Positions 1-13,412 of a DNA stretch of 64,000 bases are shown here, piece by piece; position 1 is the first letter of the stretch; each line of letters starts with the position of its first letter. The notes under the pieces were generated by a model. It saw nothing but the letters and a program-made list of their open reading frames with translations, was not told the DNA's origin and did not search any database. The stretch lies in the NCBI GenBank assembly GCA_023853785.1, contig JAJIRX010000762.1, positions 124,001-188,000 of the forward strand, in the 5' to 3' direction. The stretch comes from Psilocybe azurescens. Taxonomy: Eukaryota > Basidiomycota > Agaricomycetes > Agaricales > Agrocybaceae. The translations under genes and the position numbers were made by a program.

Positions 1-2226
1 AGTTGGAGAAGCTGCCTTACTTGGTTTGTGTTACTGTTTTGTTTTTTCCTTCTTCAGTCTGCTAACCTGTATGCAGACTGCTGTTATCAAAGAAGCGCTA
101 CGGTTGTCCTGGGGCACCGTTACCCCCATGCCTCGAGTCGTTGGACCTACAGGTGGCGTTGTCGCTGGTGTTGCTGTCCCGCCTGGAGTGAGTCCCATCC
201 ATTTCTTCTTGAGCATGTGTTTTCTCGCAACTCTTTCTTCTTCATTTCTTGTTCATTCATTTCTTCTTTTTACGGCCCTTTTTCACTTGGGTCATTTCAA
301 TTTGAGCCATGCCATACCTATATCGGTGTTGTCGCTTGCCTTAAACAGTAACTCTGGCCTCCTTCGCCCATCCTCATGTTTTCATGCTCCTGGACATGGA
401 CAACGGGGCCATATGATCCTGACCCTCCATCGTTATCTTTGTGCACTCCTCTCTCTGAACTTCTCCCTGGCTTTATATCTGTTTCGTTGAGCGCCGGCCG
501 GTATAATCGGGCTCTGGGGATGAATTTCTTTATGGGATATTCATACTACATTCATAACTAAATCGAGTTGACGATCGTTCCCTCCTATTCCTATTTTGGG
601 ATGTGGCGTACGCAGTTGATAAAATTCGCAAGCTTTGCAGCTTGCACTACCTCCTATGCTAGTGTCGGCCACGCGACAGCACACAGCGCATCGTGGATGC
701 TTTGCTTCACGCCTGCTGATAGATCGAGCCAGTATTATTTTTGGTACTTTCAAAATTCACCTGTTTAGAATGGACCAAGAATGCGGTTGCGTACAGCTTT
801 GGTTCCATAATGTTGGATATGTATATTCCATCTGCTTCTTTTTCCTTTTTCTATTTTTCCACCTTCTGTCTTTGACTCCTAGACGAATTCTGCGATGAAG
901 GCGATGACGAAAGTGGCGTTAGCCTCAGAGGTGTATACCCTTTCTTCAATTTCATTTCTGTTGCCGTCCAGTCCGTATGGGAACCCTTTTTTCGCATGCT
1001 GCTTAGCTGCTTGAGCCCCTTGTCATGCTGAGAGTGACCGTAATACTTTATCAGATAGTTCCCTTATCTCTCACGCGCACTCTCAGTCCCCTTTCTCGTA
1101 TCTCTTTCATATGCCCTTCGGTTTTTTTTTTGTATCAGCCTGTTCTTTGACAATGGTCTCGCCTGGAAGGCATACGTGAGAAGGACAACTACAGACGCGT
1201 ATATCATCTGATCGCTATGACACTGGCCAATTGACGAATCTTGTGGTTTATGGTCGACGGTTCTCCAAAACAATGTCTCGATCGACATCACTGTGTCCTT
1301 TTCCCCAATCACAAGTCTCTTTTCCTGTATATTTGGCAAACATTTTCTCATTCCACATCCTTCTTTCACGAGGGCTCTTTACTCTATTTTTACCTTCTCA
1401 TTCTCGAGTCTTTCCAAACACAACTTACCCACGGTTTGCCTCCTTCATTCTAATTTCATCTCCTCATTCACCCCAGTTAAATCCGTCCTATCTTTGCCCT
1501 GGATCCTATTTCATATCCCAAATCCTATCTTACGATCTCAACTAACCCACATTTTGCATCCAACAGACAACAATAGCTATGGGAAACACTATCTTGCATC
1601 GTAACCCGGACGTATTCCCGGATCCTCTGCACTTCAGTCCTGAACGGTGGCTCCAACCTGATTCGGCAGCGACGTTGGATCGGTACCTTGTTGCATTCTC
1701 TAAGGGCCCGAGAGCATGTATAGGCATCAAGTGAGTTCAAAGTTTCTGGAGCTTTAGAAGTCACCTCGGCCCCTTTTCATATTTCTTGGTGTGGTACGGG
1801 TTGAGAAAGAAAGAACAAGATGACTGATTACGTTTCTTTCTAGCCTTGCGTGGTGCGAGCTATACCTTATCCTGGGAAACCTCTTTCGCAAACTGAAACT
1901 GACAGACGACGGACACTCCTCGTACGTACTCTTGCTTACTGGCATATGTCATCGTTTCTGTGCTGTGGGGCTTCTCTTCCATTCCACATTTTCTTCACTG
2001 CTATATCTGTCTGGATGCCTCTTACTGACGCCATGTTTTCTCTCCTTTATCCATGTCAATTCACTCTCGGACAATCGGCACTCAACAATTATATAGGTTA
2101 AAAGATCTCGAATTCAGGGAGTATTTCATCCCCTATATCGGGGTCATCATCTCCACGCCTATGTGGAGAAGACTCGAGGCCAGTAGGACTGATTGTTGGG
2201 CATCTTGTTGGACATTGGATACATAG
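1..2226 (+). CDS. Cytochrome P450, C-terminal half (5' end outside window)
   Basis: Heme-thiolate monooxygenase fragment; substrate unknown. Visible exons are 1-23, 77-187, 1567-1730, 1844-1921 and 2097-2226, with phases that agree. They spell the K-helix ExxR motif (VIKEALRLSWG), the PERW region (HFSPERWL), the heme-binding loop FSKGPRACIG with its cysteine ligand, then the final strands and a stop at 2224-2226. N-terminal anchor and I-helix lie upstream of base 1. Three introns are of ordinary fungal size (53, 113 and 175 nt), but the one between 188 and 1566 is 1379 nt, far longer than any other in the window. The heme loop is canonical, so the enzyme looks functional if that intron is removed. 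The fragment is too short to assign a CYP family. Confidence 0.9.
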
Positions 2227-5200
2227 TGATATTCTTCAATGCTCGTCCGTCTGCTGTCGTATTTGTAACGTATATTAGTGTTTGAACATTGTTGTAACAT
2301 GTTAACTGCTTTCGCCGTAATAGTGTACTACTCTGCAATTTATCATGTTTCTTTCTCCCTCTTGCATTCATTGGATCTACGTGGAACCCCAGCCGCAACC
2401 CAACCTGGCATCCGTGTTCTTACCTCCAATGCTTCAACTTGTTATGGGGACTGTCAAACCTAATCTACCTACCCAAATCGATCGCTCCGAATACCTTGGA
2501 GAAATCTGACGTAGCAATTGCCCTGGCCTCCAACTAAGGGTCGACCTCGTCTCTTCTAGTATGCTGCCGCTGCAAGAGCCTTCGTCACCAGTGTAAAACG
2601 CCGTAGGGGTCACATGTACAGTTTAATTAGGTCAAGCCGACCTTCATCTCAACGGCCATCATTAGCTGCTTCCGAGACTCGGAAGAGTCGGAATCCGAGT
2701 CCTTCGTGCGTATGTTATCTTTCTCAATTCAATGCGAGTCAGACAAGTCACCTAATGACCATTTTGTTATCTTTGGACAATCGCAGTTATTTTTGGCATT
2801 GATTATGTCCCATATTTAAACAACAAATATATATGGGTATTCCTATTTACTTCTGTCGGTGGTAGGCTATACTTACTGTTGGGTTTCCCCTAGTAAATAG
2901 ATCCCCACCATTTAAAGGCCGCGTGAAATGGTACATCGTAAAACTTGAATTGACATGAAATTAAATTTGTATTGACTGGGGTAACACACCGGGCTTAGTT
3001 GTTATTATTATCCTACTCTCCAGGACATTGAACTACAGCGTGGCAATCTATACAATATATTTTCTCGATATATCCGTAAAGCAATAAATCTTGCAGTTCA
3101 GCGCTCGCTCGAAACGTATCTCTAATAGTAGTTATCGCTTTGGCATCAATATTCTTCAGGGCGGTGATCTCAAATGCCTGAGGCCTAGAGCGAGAGGCGT
3201 GGTGGTAGTCTTAATAAACACAATAGGTAACGGTCCTATCCAACGGGTAGGCTTTTGGGACAGTATGGTGTGAATGACAATCATTCGTCAGAGAACGCAA
3301 TAAAAATGGGGTACGAGAGTCCCACGAGGGGATAAAACGATGTATTGACGTTTGTCGGATGTAGTTAAATTAACAGGTTGCGTCGGCATGGATGGCGGCA
3401 TAGAGCAGAACAGGGAGAACACAAGCCCCGTTCAATCAGATTATCAGATAGCTCTAGATCAATAGAGAACAAATAACAATATTCCGGATCCTACAATGGG
3501 TCTAAATTTATACATAGGAAAGACACTTACACGATAAGATCTAGGTGCAGACGGTCCAGGTATCAGGGTTTTAGTGACCGTGCAACTTCAAGGGTCTTAC
3601 TACCACTGGTTAATTGTGACAGTGGGAACGATAATATAACGGCGATAGTTGTGGCCGCTAACGAAATTTGGTCTCTTCCATGAGCACATGATCGACGCTC
3701 AGTGACGCTCAGTTTCAGATTTTATCCGGTGGACTATAGGATGTACATGAGTAAGGATGAACAACTCAATGGGCAGAGAGTGACTAGACGGCCTCGAACG
3801 TAAAGCTGAGCTCAGTATATGCCTCTGAGCTTAAAATCGAACTCGTATGGGAATAATAAATTTGTAGACATAATTGAGATACATATGTTCTAAGTTCTAA
3901 CTTGATGTCACAGTAAGGTCGGTGTTTCTTGAGTACCGATGGGGTGTCGAAATTGCCTTGCAGATAGGCACAGACGCCTGTAGATGCCCCAAAAGGATAA
4001 TTAGCCCCTTTATCGGGCGCTTGGCTTCCCTTTGGATTTACGTCCTTCAGACCCATACACATACAGACCACATGATACTTGCATCTACATCCATTTTGAG
4101 CTCTCGAGGAAAGGAGCCATATTTATAACCTGAACGAAAGGCAAATCTTCTCATATCTATAAGCTAACTATTCCACGCGGTGCCAAGCAGTGTGCTCTAA
4201 GGGACATCTTGAGGAATCCAGGCGAAATGTATCGTGGATCCTGTATGTATCGACCAGAAGAGCGCGAATAGATTGGCCTGTGTTATACGTGGAAAATGTA
4301 AGGCACATATCCCCGAGATGTATCGTCTCAGCCACATGCACGACTGGTACATTTCTTCGACGCTTGAAGCCCAAGATATACCTTCCGTTTGGAGTCTTCT
4401 CGGGGCCAAGAACCGAAGGAGGAATGTTCCCGGAACAGGTTGACAGGTCAAGGTAATGTACCCGCCTATCTATGACAGGACACGATCAAGAAGCTACCTC
4501 TCATGTTATAAGTTGGATTCTCCCTTCGCTAGGATCGCTTGAGTAAAGTGCGGTGCATGGTAATTGTGTTTCCGGGATGTCATACAACTTATTGGCCACG
4601 AGATACCGGTGATTCGTGTAAATTAAGCCTGTTGACGTGATCAACCATGCAATGGATTCAGAAGGTGAAAGATTCAACTCAAACTTTTGATTACTTGAGC
4701 GTGGGATGCGAAGAGATTTGGGGAGAACCATTCTTGGATGAGCCACTACAGTGAAACGAGGGCATAGATCATAAATGACGCGGTGACTTCACAGTGAAAG
4801 GTTTTGGACCTTGGTCATCTTTCTCAAGTTACAACTGAATTGCATGCCTCTAGATCATAATCTAATTTGAGTCCTCTGAGTCCCTGCCGTCAAGCCGGTC
4901 TGTCTACATTGCGTTCTTCGAAGGCACAGTGTATATATGGACAACGCCGTCTGTTGCATATGGACTTCCAGCGGTCATATGAAGCATTTACGACCAGAAT
5001 CATATTAAATTCGACCATAGGGATATCTAGGAGTAACATGGGTATTCAGAAAGATATCACCGTGAGAGGAACAGTATCTGAAGATTACAGGGTTTTTGAT
5101 TGGGCGCCAGCCTGCCTGCATGTTTAATGGGGTAAAGCATCGTAAAGATGATGATTATCTGGTAAGTAGTAAGAATAACTTACCAGCATCCGTTCACGTT

Positions 5201-7448
5201 CTCCACAGTGCTCTCAAGTAGCGTCATTTGATCCAGCAAATATAGGGTTCCGAAGCGAAGTCCCGCTCAGAGAAACATAAACAATGCGGTACTTTATCAG
5301 TACAATGGAATAAGAGACTTTTGTCGAATGAGTTTCTCTTACCTTCAACAAACCTCTAAAGGAAAGCGGTCCTGTCTGTTGACGTTTGTGTCCCACGTAC
5401 CTCTCGGACAGCCTTAGACAGGCATCACATCGTCTTTGAGTGTAGTCATGATTGGTGACTATCAGTTAGGATAGTTGGCCGCTGGTTTGAGAGAGTCTCA
5501 CCATAAGCAGAATTGGTGTCTGAAAATCTGATTTTCTGATGGTTAGAAGTACAGCATCGACCGCTCTTTCGCATTGGGGTTTGACTGAGGTGAGATTTGA
5601 TTCAGTCTCAGCGGAGAAAACAATTCAACTATGGCGTTGGTGGAACTCTCTTTATAGATCTAGAGAAAGAATGTCGCTCGATCGCTGGGATTGACAGTTG
5701 TCATGCGCAAAAAATCAGCAGATATTCACTTTCCAACGAACTTCATGTAAGAATATTTATTTTAGTAACTGGCTTCGTGTTTGGTGTCCTAGACCCTTGG
5801 TGATAATGCCAAAATGGTCAATGCCACGGTAAACCGTACCGAACATCGCTGGATGCATTCTTGACGATGGGTTTTTCAGATATCATTCCTCAACAAAGGC
5901 GGAGGACCGATCCGAACACTTCTGTGAAATATCGTTAGGCAACATGAGAAAATATCCTTCTAAACTACACCTCTTAGAGGGCATGTATACTCAAGTGCAC
6001 CAGCCTTTTGAGCAAGTGACGATATTGCAGCGGTATTTTCTCGACACGGCTAGAGGCCAAAGCTATGAGATGGAGTGCTTGTCTGTGGTGCAGCACTCTG
6101 TAAACAGATCTGTGGGATACTCCCGAATGTCAACAGTAATTTTAACCGGGTTTGTCGGCGAAGTAATTTTTCGGCGGAAGCACCTAATGATCTGTTAACA
6201 TCATGGCTATTATGCGGGGCTTTGGGTTCAATCTGCAGCTGCAATCCAAGCAGCAATGCTAGTGAATCCTAGTTCCTTGAATGTGCCGTAAGAAACCATC
6301 AAGATTCAAGAAGAAATAGTGCCTCAAACCTAAGTTTTGACCATAAAGGTGAAGTCGGAATGATATCAATGCAAGTCGACCGGCATCTGGTCCATTGACA
6401 TCAAGCCCACTGAGGATCCTGATCCTTTTGTAAGACGCTATCTCCAACGTAGCTGAATTGGTGGATAGTGGTGGTGGGTCTGCGCCGCTTTCTTAGTATT
6501 GGGCTATTATCGAGAATTGGTAAGATGTCAAATAAAAGAGATAGATATTTCCAAGCGTGGCCGGCTGTGCATGGGCCATTCGTCAAGAGGCCATCAGATT
6601 AAGATCAATCCCACAGGGCTCATAGTCTTGATTATCGACGCCGTTCAGGTATGATCATGAGTTTGACCCACTAATAAGGCTATCGACCGGAAAACATGCA
6701 GAAGCTCTTGAATCTACGATGCTCTTGGTCCATCAAGGTCGAATGTAAATGGGTTGTTTTTCACTCATTGTTCAGGAATCTCAGGATAAAAATATTGCAT
6801 CCATTCCACCGATTTTTAGGGAGGGAAGTCACCGCAGATTAAACCCATGTTTTCCCGTTAAAAGGTAAAGGCTCTATATCTGGATTTGAGCTTTCATTCT
6901 ACCTGAGAAACGCTTCTAATCTTCGGAATGCCGCTAATAGCAAGAGTCAAACATGTGAACCGACTGTCCTCGATCCTATAAACGTCATGGGATGTATGCG
7001 CAATGTTAGATAGGTTAGGCGGGCAAGTTTGAAGTGCGAATACAGGGTCGGCAGAGCCCCAAACGTATCTCACACCACATGAACCCAGTTCATTCAACTA
7101 AAACTGACGAAAGTGAATTTGCCGCTTCAGCCTCGAGAGTCGACACGCCATGCGGGAAAGTTTGCCTAGTCCTGTTGGTTCGCGGATGCTATTAGATGAT
7201 CGTAAAAGCCCGTCGGTTGTATCCGCTGGGGTTGGCGCAGGTCTCACACAACTCTAACCTTCCTTCAAAGTTGAATGTGTACCGAAAGCGTTTAGTTGGG
7301 ATTTCCCTTGGTATTCCTTGAACGTAACAGATCGGGTAGTTTTGCGAAGCTATCCCAAGTCGAGTGAGCATTCCCATTGCTTTGCATGGATAAGAAGCTT
7401 ATCCCTATGATCATAGTCTGATTCAGGGATTGTCAATTGAGTAGGTTA
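2227..7448. other. Gene-poor stretch, no supported gene
   Basis: About 5.2 kb downstream of the P450. Only short overlapping reading frames occur on both strands, without conserved motifs or consistent splice chains. At about 2563-2595 one frame gives a cysteine pattern C-x2-C-x6-C like half of a fungal Zn2Cys6 cluster, but it cannot be extended. No terminal repeats or transposase motifs were seen. It may be decayed sequence or intergenic DNA. Confidence 0.5.
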
Positions 7449-8216
<768 letters not shown>

Positions 8217-8675
8217 TAAAATGTCCGAGAATGATGCATTTCCTCGCCGATGTCGGTGAACTTGGTTCGGAAACTTCAAAGAAAAAGAGTGATAAATTTG
8301 CACCGATTATGGGCTCTTTAGAACCCTAACCTGATCTCATGACTTATTTCTGGGTTTTCTGGGATGTTTGCCAAGAACAACTTGTCTTGTCAGAGTCTTG
8401 CGCTTGAACGTTGAACACCTCGAGTGATTTCCATGCCCTTCCTTAATTCTGGATTCCCCGTCAACATCATGCTTCTGGTTCAATTCTGTCAATTCAGCCT
8501 CGCTCTTCAAGTCTCGTGAACGTCGCGCATGGTCCACTTAGATCCCTGGGAACCGAAGGCAGGAAATAGACGGCCCACATAAGCCTCTGCCTTCTAGTTG
8601 TAGTTGAACCCCTCTAACCCTTCTTCTCACCTCAGCACCGTGCACTACGTAGTTTTACTCCAATTCTCTACTACC
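8217..8675. promoter_or_regulatory. Shared divergent upstream region of TAD2 and the GPI-type gene
   Basis: 459 bp between two divergently transcribed genes, so it must hold both promoters. A CT-rich stretch just before the ATG at 8676 is typical of fungal transcription starts. No specific operator was recognised. Confidence 0.4.
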
Positions 8676-9518
8676 ATGTTCCGATCCGCAACCTTTCTCT
8701 ATATACTTGTCGTCGCGGGGATGATAGCGGTTAATGTTTCCGAGGCAGCAGGTCCACTGGCAGCTCGGGGTGTATCTGCTCTTATCAAGGCCAGAGTCAA
8801 CGTCGGGAATAGGGTTATTCCTCATGACAAGAGACAAACCGGTACCGTACCTGACGTTCCTCCACAATGCAAAACGGATTGCGATCCGGTAAACACTGTG
8901 CTTGAAAACAACGTGCGCAGCCCAACAATCGTATCTCGAGGAATCTCACTAATCTGATATGTTCTCTACTCAAAGTCCTGCTCAGTCAACACATGCTGTC
9001 AAGCCACCTTCGAAATGCATTACTTCAACTGCTTCGTGTGCATCTCAAATTTGGCCAACGAAACAGATTTCACCGCACCACAGCAGATTGTTGACAGTAC
9101 GTCGCCTATTCGATAACCAGCTAATTGTCCCGCAGTTGACAATTGACTTTATCTGTTTGTAGCGTTAATTGACGACTGTGCCATCGAAGGAGTCGCTTTA
9201 CCGAAGCTCACCTTCCCCGGACAAAACCCAAATCGAGCGCTCTCTTCAGTAGCCAGTAACAAGGCATCAACAAGTGCCCCATTGTCACTTTCACAGACTT
9301 CTGCAATCCAACAGACAACTATAACGTCGGTTTCAACCACATCTTCACCCCTGGCTCAAAGCACCGTCACCGCCCCTCCATCCTCGACGGCGTCTAGCGG
9401 CACTGACACAGCTGCTGCGCCCACGAACGCATCCATAGGAATCAAAGCCGCTGATAGCGGATTAGCTTTTGGAATGGCCACTGCATTGCTTGGAGCGTGC
9501 TTCTACTATGCTTTGTGA
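8676..9518 (+). CDS. Secreted, probably GPI-anchored small cysteine-containing protein
   Basis: Three exons, 8676-8912, 8976-9096 and 9163-9518, give a 237-residue protein. Residues 1-25 form a signal peptide (MFRSATFLYILVVAG...). A KR dibasic site near residue 52 could be cut by a Kex2-type protease. The middle has about eight cysteines in a compact domain (CKTDCDP..., CSVNTCC, NCFVC, DDC), then a Ser/Thr-rich spacer suitable for O-mannosylation, and a hydrophobic C-terminal tail (LAFGMATALLGACFYYAL) of the GPI-signal type. The ATG at 8676 is chosen because it begins the signal peptide; the in-frame sequence upstream lies in the CT-rich leader. Similar architectures are common in agarics, but I know no function. 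Likely a cell-wall or surface protein. Confidence 0.8.
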
Positions 9519-10650
9519 AACTTCACGAAAGGTTTTCCCTCGTTTAATCAAAAGGCACCAGACACGTCGAACGAAGCATTAATTATCAGAACTAAATACG
9601 TATCGCTACACGTGTCCATAGGTTCTTGGAAGAACATACTAGTTTAGGATAACAGCGTGGATTTCAACGGCGGTCTAAAATCAACGTGGAAACATTGGAG
9701 AAGAATCTAATGTCAATCGCGAGAACTTCCGACGGTAGCTTGAAGGCTGAACACGGTGACTGACTGCTTGATATAGGTGTGATAGGTTCACAAAAGCTTA
9801 CACTTGATCTAATTCAAATTGTATGCAAGCTAAGTTATCCAAATAGGCGTTAGAAATGCGAACTTAGACAGACACGAAAAAGGTGAAAAATAATGGTATT
9901 TTTTCATGGTCTACACACTCTTAACAACCATTAAGTATACAAAAATCGGTATACATGAAATAGTAGCAGAAGAAACAAAAGTGGAGATCGGGTTCTGGTA
10001 GTTTTATAAGAGAAAAAATAGGATGTAGTAAATAATAGGCAGTTGGAGAAGATAGACAAGATCCAGGAGAAGATAATGACGAAAAGAATAAAAATCATGC
10101 AACAAGAACTTTAGGGGTGAATATATAATTTTCAAGATTATATGCAGATTTTTGAGGGTTTGATGATATACGAGGGCGCAAGGATAGAAAGAAAAGAAAA
10201 TAGTAACCGCTGATGATGATGATGATGATGATGATGATAGAGACGGGGCAGAATCAAAGAGCCAAGATCAGATACAGGCGGCAGAAGAGAGAATAATCCA
10301 AGGGCAAGAAAGGCGGTTCGATACAGATCGCTGCAAGCCACGAAAGGCAAACCAAATGGACCAACAGAAAGTGGCATGGATTAGCGTGTGCGGGAAATTC
10401 GTCTCCGACGCACAGACAACAAGAAAAAACACTCGTCAGTGCTGCTCCTTCCGTCCATGCTATCGGGCATGACAGTCTTGTCATGGAGGCAGGAACGCTC
10501 GTCAGCACCCCAACCATCACGACAAGACTGCGATGCGGCGAAGAGATCATCTCGTCAGACGACCTCCCCGCCCGATGAATGAAGACATCTAAAAGCTCGT
10601 CAACTTCCGGATATCCAATTCCCACAACGCTTTTCCCGGTCCACAGTCCA
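9519..10650. other. Intergenic, AT-rich, between convergent genes
   Basis: Holds the 3' flanks of the GPI-type gene (+) and the membrane-protein gene (-). It contains a TGA/GAT microsatellite at 10211-10238. An overlapping 123-residue minus frame (10254-10625) has no recognisable motif and I do not call it. Confidence 0.5.
10211..10238. repeat. Trinucleotide microsatellite (TGA)9
   Basis: Nine perfect TGA units plus one base, in non-coding DNA. Likely polymorphic in length. Confidence 0.95.
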
Positions 10651-12732
10651 TTAGTTCAAAGAGGAGTTGCCGACGCCGCCGTTCCCTTTCCCAGTCGAAC
10701 TTCGGCCTAGAGAACCAGAGCCAGCCACAGAGACGCGAGGGGTATGAACACCTTCCGGCCTTGTTTCAAAACTCTCCCAAACACCCGTCTTCATGCGACC
10801 TCTCCAGCGCCTCTTTCGACCCTTGAGCTTGACAAAGGGTCTGAGGTACAGCTTGGAACGGAAGTACCGCACGGCCCCGGCAGGTAAAACAAGCACCGCA
10901 ACAATCTATGGCGATTTGAATCAGATGGAATCGCTCTCAAACGCGCAAAGCAACTCACCATAAATGTTCTAAGGAGGTACTCTTGTCCCATATACTTGTG
11001 CGCCAGCCACACAGACGCCATCAGGAACTCGAAGTTCTCCATGATGTACAACAGAAGATCCATGACGAGATATCCAAAAGCCCCAGATTTTTTTAGTGAT
11101 CGCGCAGGCAGGAATTGGCAGCCGTTTGCAACGAACTTGTTGACAGAGGCCATATTTTTCTTGCTGTACCAGACCTCAACATATTGGTCGCAAGTACAGT
11201 CGTCGAGGTAATGGACAAGGCCCTCCCGAGTGTTGAGCTTCTCTTCCTCCAAGAGGAACCACCTTGGTATAGATCCCTTTGGAGTGTGCCTTCTGATAAG
11301 CACAGGTAGTACAAGAGGTTCCACGGCGACACGTCGAGGCCTAAGAGACAGTCCAATAAGTGCAATAAGCCCCAAGAACACCAAAGAAATTCTCAAGTCG
11401 ATGACGCTGTCCTGGGTAGACGTCTCTGAGCTGTTGTCACCCCCACAAATGAACAAAGCATGAGATTCTGGAGTGGTGTTCGCTCCTAAGATGACGCTAT
11501 CTTGGATAGACGCCTCCAAGTTATTGTCACTAATAAACAAACCATGAGAATACGGAGTAGTATTGACTTCTATGATGTTGTTTCTGTAGTAGATAAAGGG
11601 CGAGGCTGAGGTACGAAGGGTATATAATCAATAGGACAATCATCCTGCATGGAGGAGATACATACTAGGTCGGGCGAAGACAGTAACGCTCAGTGCACTA
11701 GGCAACTCTCTGAGGCTGAGAGAAACGACATCATCAGCTATAAGTAACTGAATGTAAGAAGATATAATATGATAATCAGGTAGTCCACTGACCGAAGACA
11801 TCTTGTATGGTGGACACATCGGCCGCCGATCCTTCCAAGCATTTCCCTTGGGTGACGATGTCTGCAAAGTTGAGAGAGATCGATCGTTCTCTGGAAATAC
11901 GTGTGAGACCACCGGGGAGAGGTGTATCGGTGACATCTTGAAGCAATGTCAGAAAATGCTTAGAATCATACATTATGGCTCACTGACCTTGAATGCCATG
12001 AACCATCACACCAGCAGAGATGTCCAAGAAAGGTCCGAAATTCCCTAAACCGATACCGGGAGAGATATTGAACAAGGTGTTGTTGATATCGCCTAAGGAT
12101 TTAAGAATAGTCAGACAACATAACCGAAAAAATATAGTGAGGATACTCGCCTGATGCATTTCCGAGAGCTTCGCCGACAGCGAATTCCACGCCAACGCCG
12201 TCGTGCTTCATATACCTAGAAGCAGAGCCTGATCCTCGTCCGACGACGACAAATCCACCAGCGGAGGCACCCTTAGACGCCACAGGGTCATGGCTCAAAG
12301 GCGTTTTCAGGATGACAATGTCGCTGTAGTTCGAGAGGGTAACCTTGATGATCCCGCCCACGACAACCAGGATTCCAAGACGCTTAAGCGCATAGCTTGA
12401 GACCTGATCATATGGGGTGTATATTCTGATGGCGGGTTGCAGCGAAAAGAGCCCTGCTGCAGTCAATGCTGCGTTGACGGCAGGATTGGGGAGAGCCCTG
12501 AGGGAGAGCCCTCCCCAGAATGGGAGAGTGTCCTCGGATAAAGAGGCATGAAGCTAAGATTTGTTGATAGAGTTTATAATATCGAATAAATATTGTCGTT
12601 GTGATTGTGGTATAGGATAGAGATGGGGGTGGAAGGGTGACGACCTTTTATCCTTTCCTTGTATTTTGGAATGTTTGGTGAATATACTGGCAGCCGCCTC
12701 ACCCGAACAGGCGGCAAATACATTTCACACAT
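10651..12732 (-). CDS. Unrecognised multi-exon membrane protein with an internal tandem repeat
   Basis: Exons chain consistently on the minus strand from 12553 down to the stop at 10651, with introns at about 10906-10958, 11606-11665 and 12093-12150 and two others near 11740-11790 and 11945-11990. The start is uncertain: a possible first exon is 12732-12703 (ten residues, MCEMYLPPVR), joined over a 149-nt intron. The N-terminal half has Gly-rich hydrophobic segments (GILVVVGGIIKV). A middle region carries two adjacent copies of a roughly 28-residue motif (NTTPYSHGLFI... and NTTPESHALFI..., each ending QDSVI). The C-terminal half has clear membrane segments (LVFLGLIALIGLSL, LVMDLLLYIMENFEFL, TFMIVAVLVLPAGA) and a basic, Ser/Gly-rich tail. 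The intron at 12093-12150 begins GC rather than GT. I cannot assign a family. Confidence 0.65.
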
Positions 12733-13412
12733 GCAACAAGCAGAAAGGATCGATCGTTTGGCTGACAGTGATATAACCAACGGCTGACAGTAGTAAAGGT
12801 GGTATAAACCGAGAATTTCCGACAAACGCCAATAAGTTCGAGTTGGCCACTATAGTCTAGAAGCGGAAAACCACCCGACGGACATGTCATAGAACACTCC
12901 ACCACTGGCAATAACATTAACACTGCATTGAAGTATTTACATCGGTGAAGAACAACACAAAAACAATATGAGTCGGTATAACAAGAGAGTTTATTTCCGC
13001 TCCACTTCTCACAGGTATTAGGGACGCGCGACGCCGTTTGGAAGTACCGAAAATTCAGAGTCTAACAAGTTACCACTCAGACTCCTCTCAGAGAGTCGGA
13101 TCGGAACAGCGATGACCACAAACTTGCCAGTTTTAAACTATCCTCCGAGGCAGTGAACCCAGAGTACGGACGTATCGATGTGTCAGAGAGAGCCAGAAGA
13201 AGTAGCACAAGCAACTACGCCCAGCTGGTCGTTCAGTCGTTGTGGTTGAAGGAGAGACGATCCTAACTAGGAAAAAGATACCGTTTTAGAGCATGGTGTA
13301 ATGATTAATCATTCCCACGATTGTTAGACAAGTGATTCCGTTTTTGGCCAGCTCAACTGCGACCTGTCTGCTCCTGTATGAAAGTCTTCGCACCTGTTTA
13401 ATACCACTGAAG
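12733..13412. other. Intergenic between divergent genes
   Basis: Upstream flanks of the membrane-protein gene (-) and the mitochondrial IF3-like gene (+). I see no further gene or repeat. Confidence 0.5.

Noticed and set aside
2555..2600. C-x2-C-x6-C pattern resembling half a Zn2Cys6 cluster
   Set aside because: The frame stops soon after, the second half of the cluster is not found, and there is no upstream start.
10254..10625. 123-codon minus-strand frame
   Set aside because: Overlaps a simple repeat and lacks motifs.
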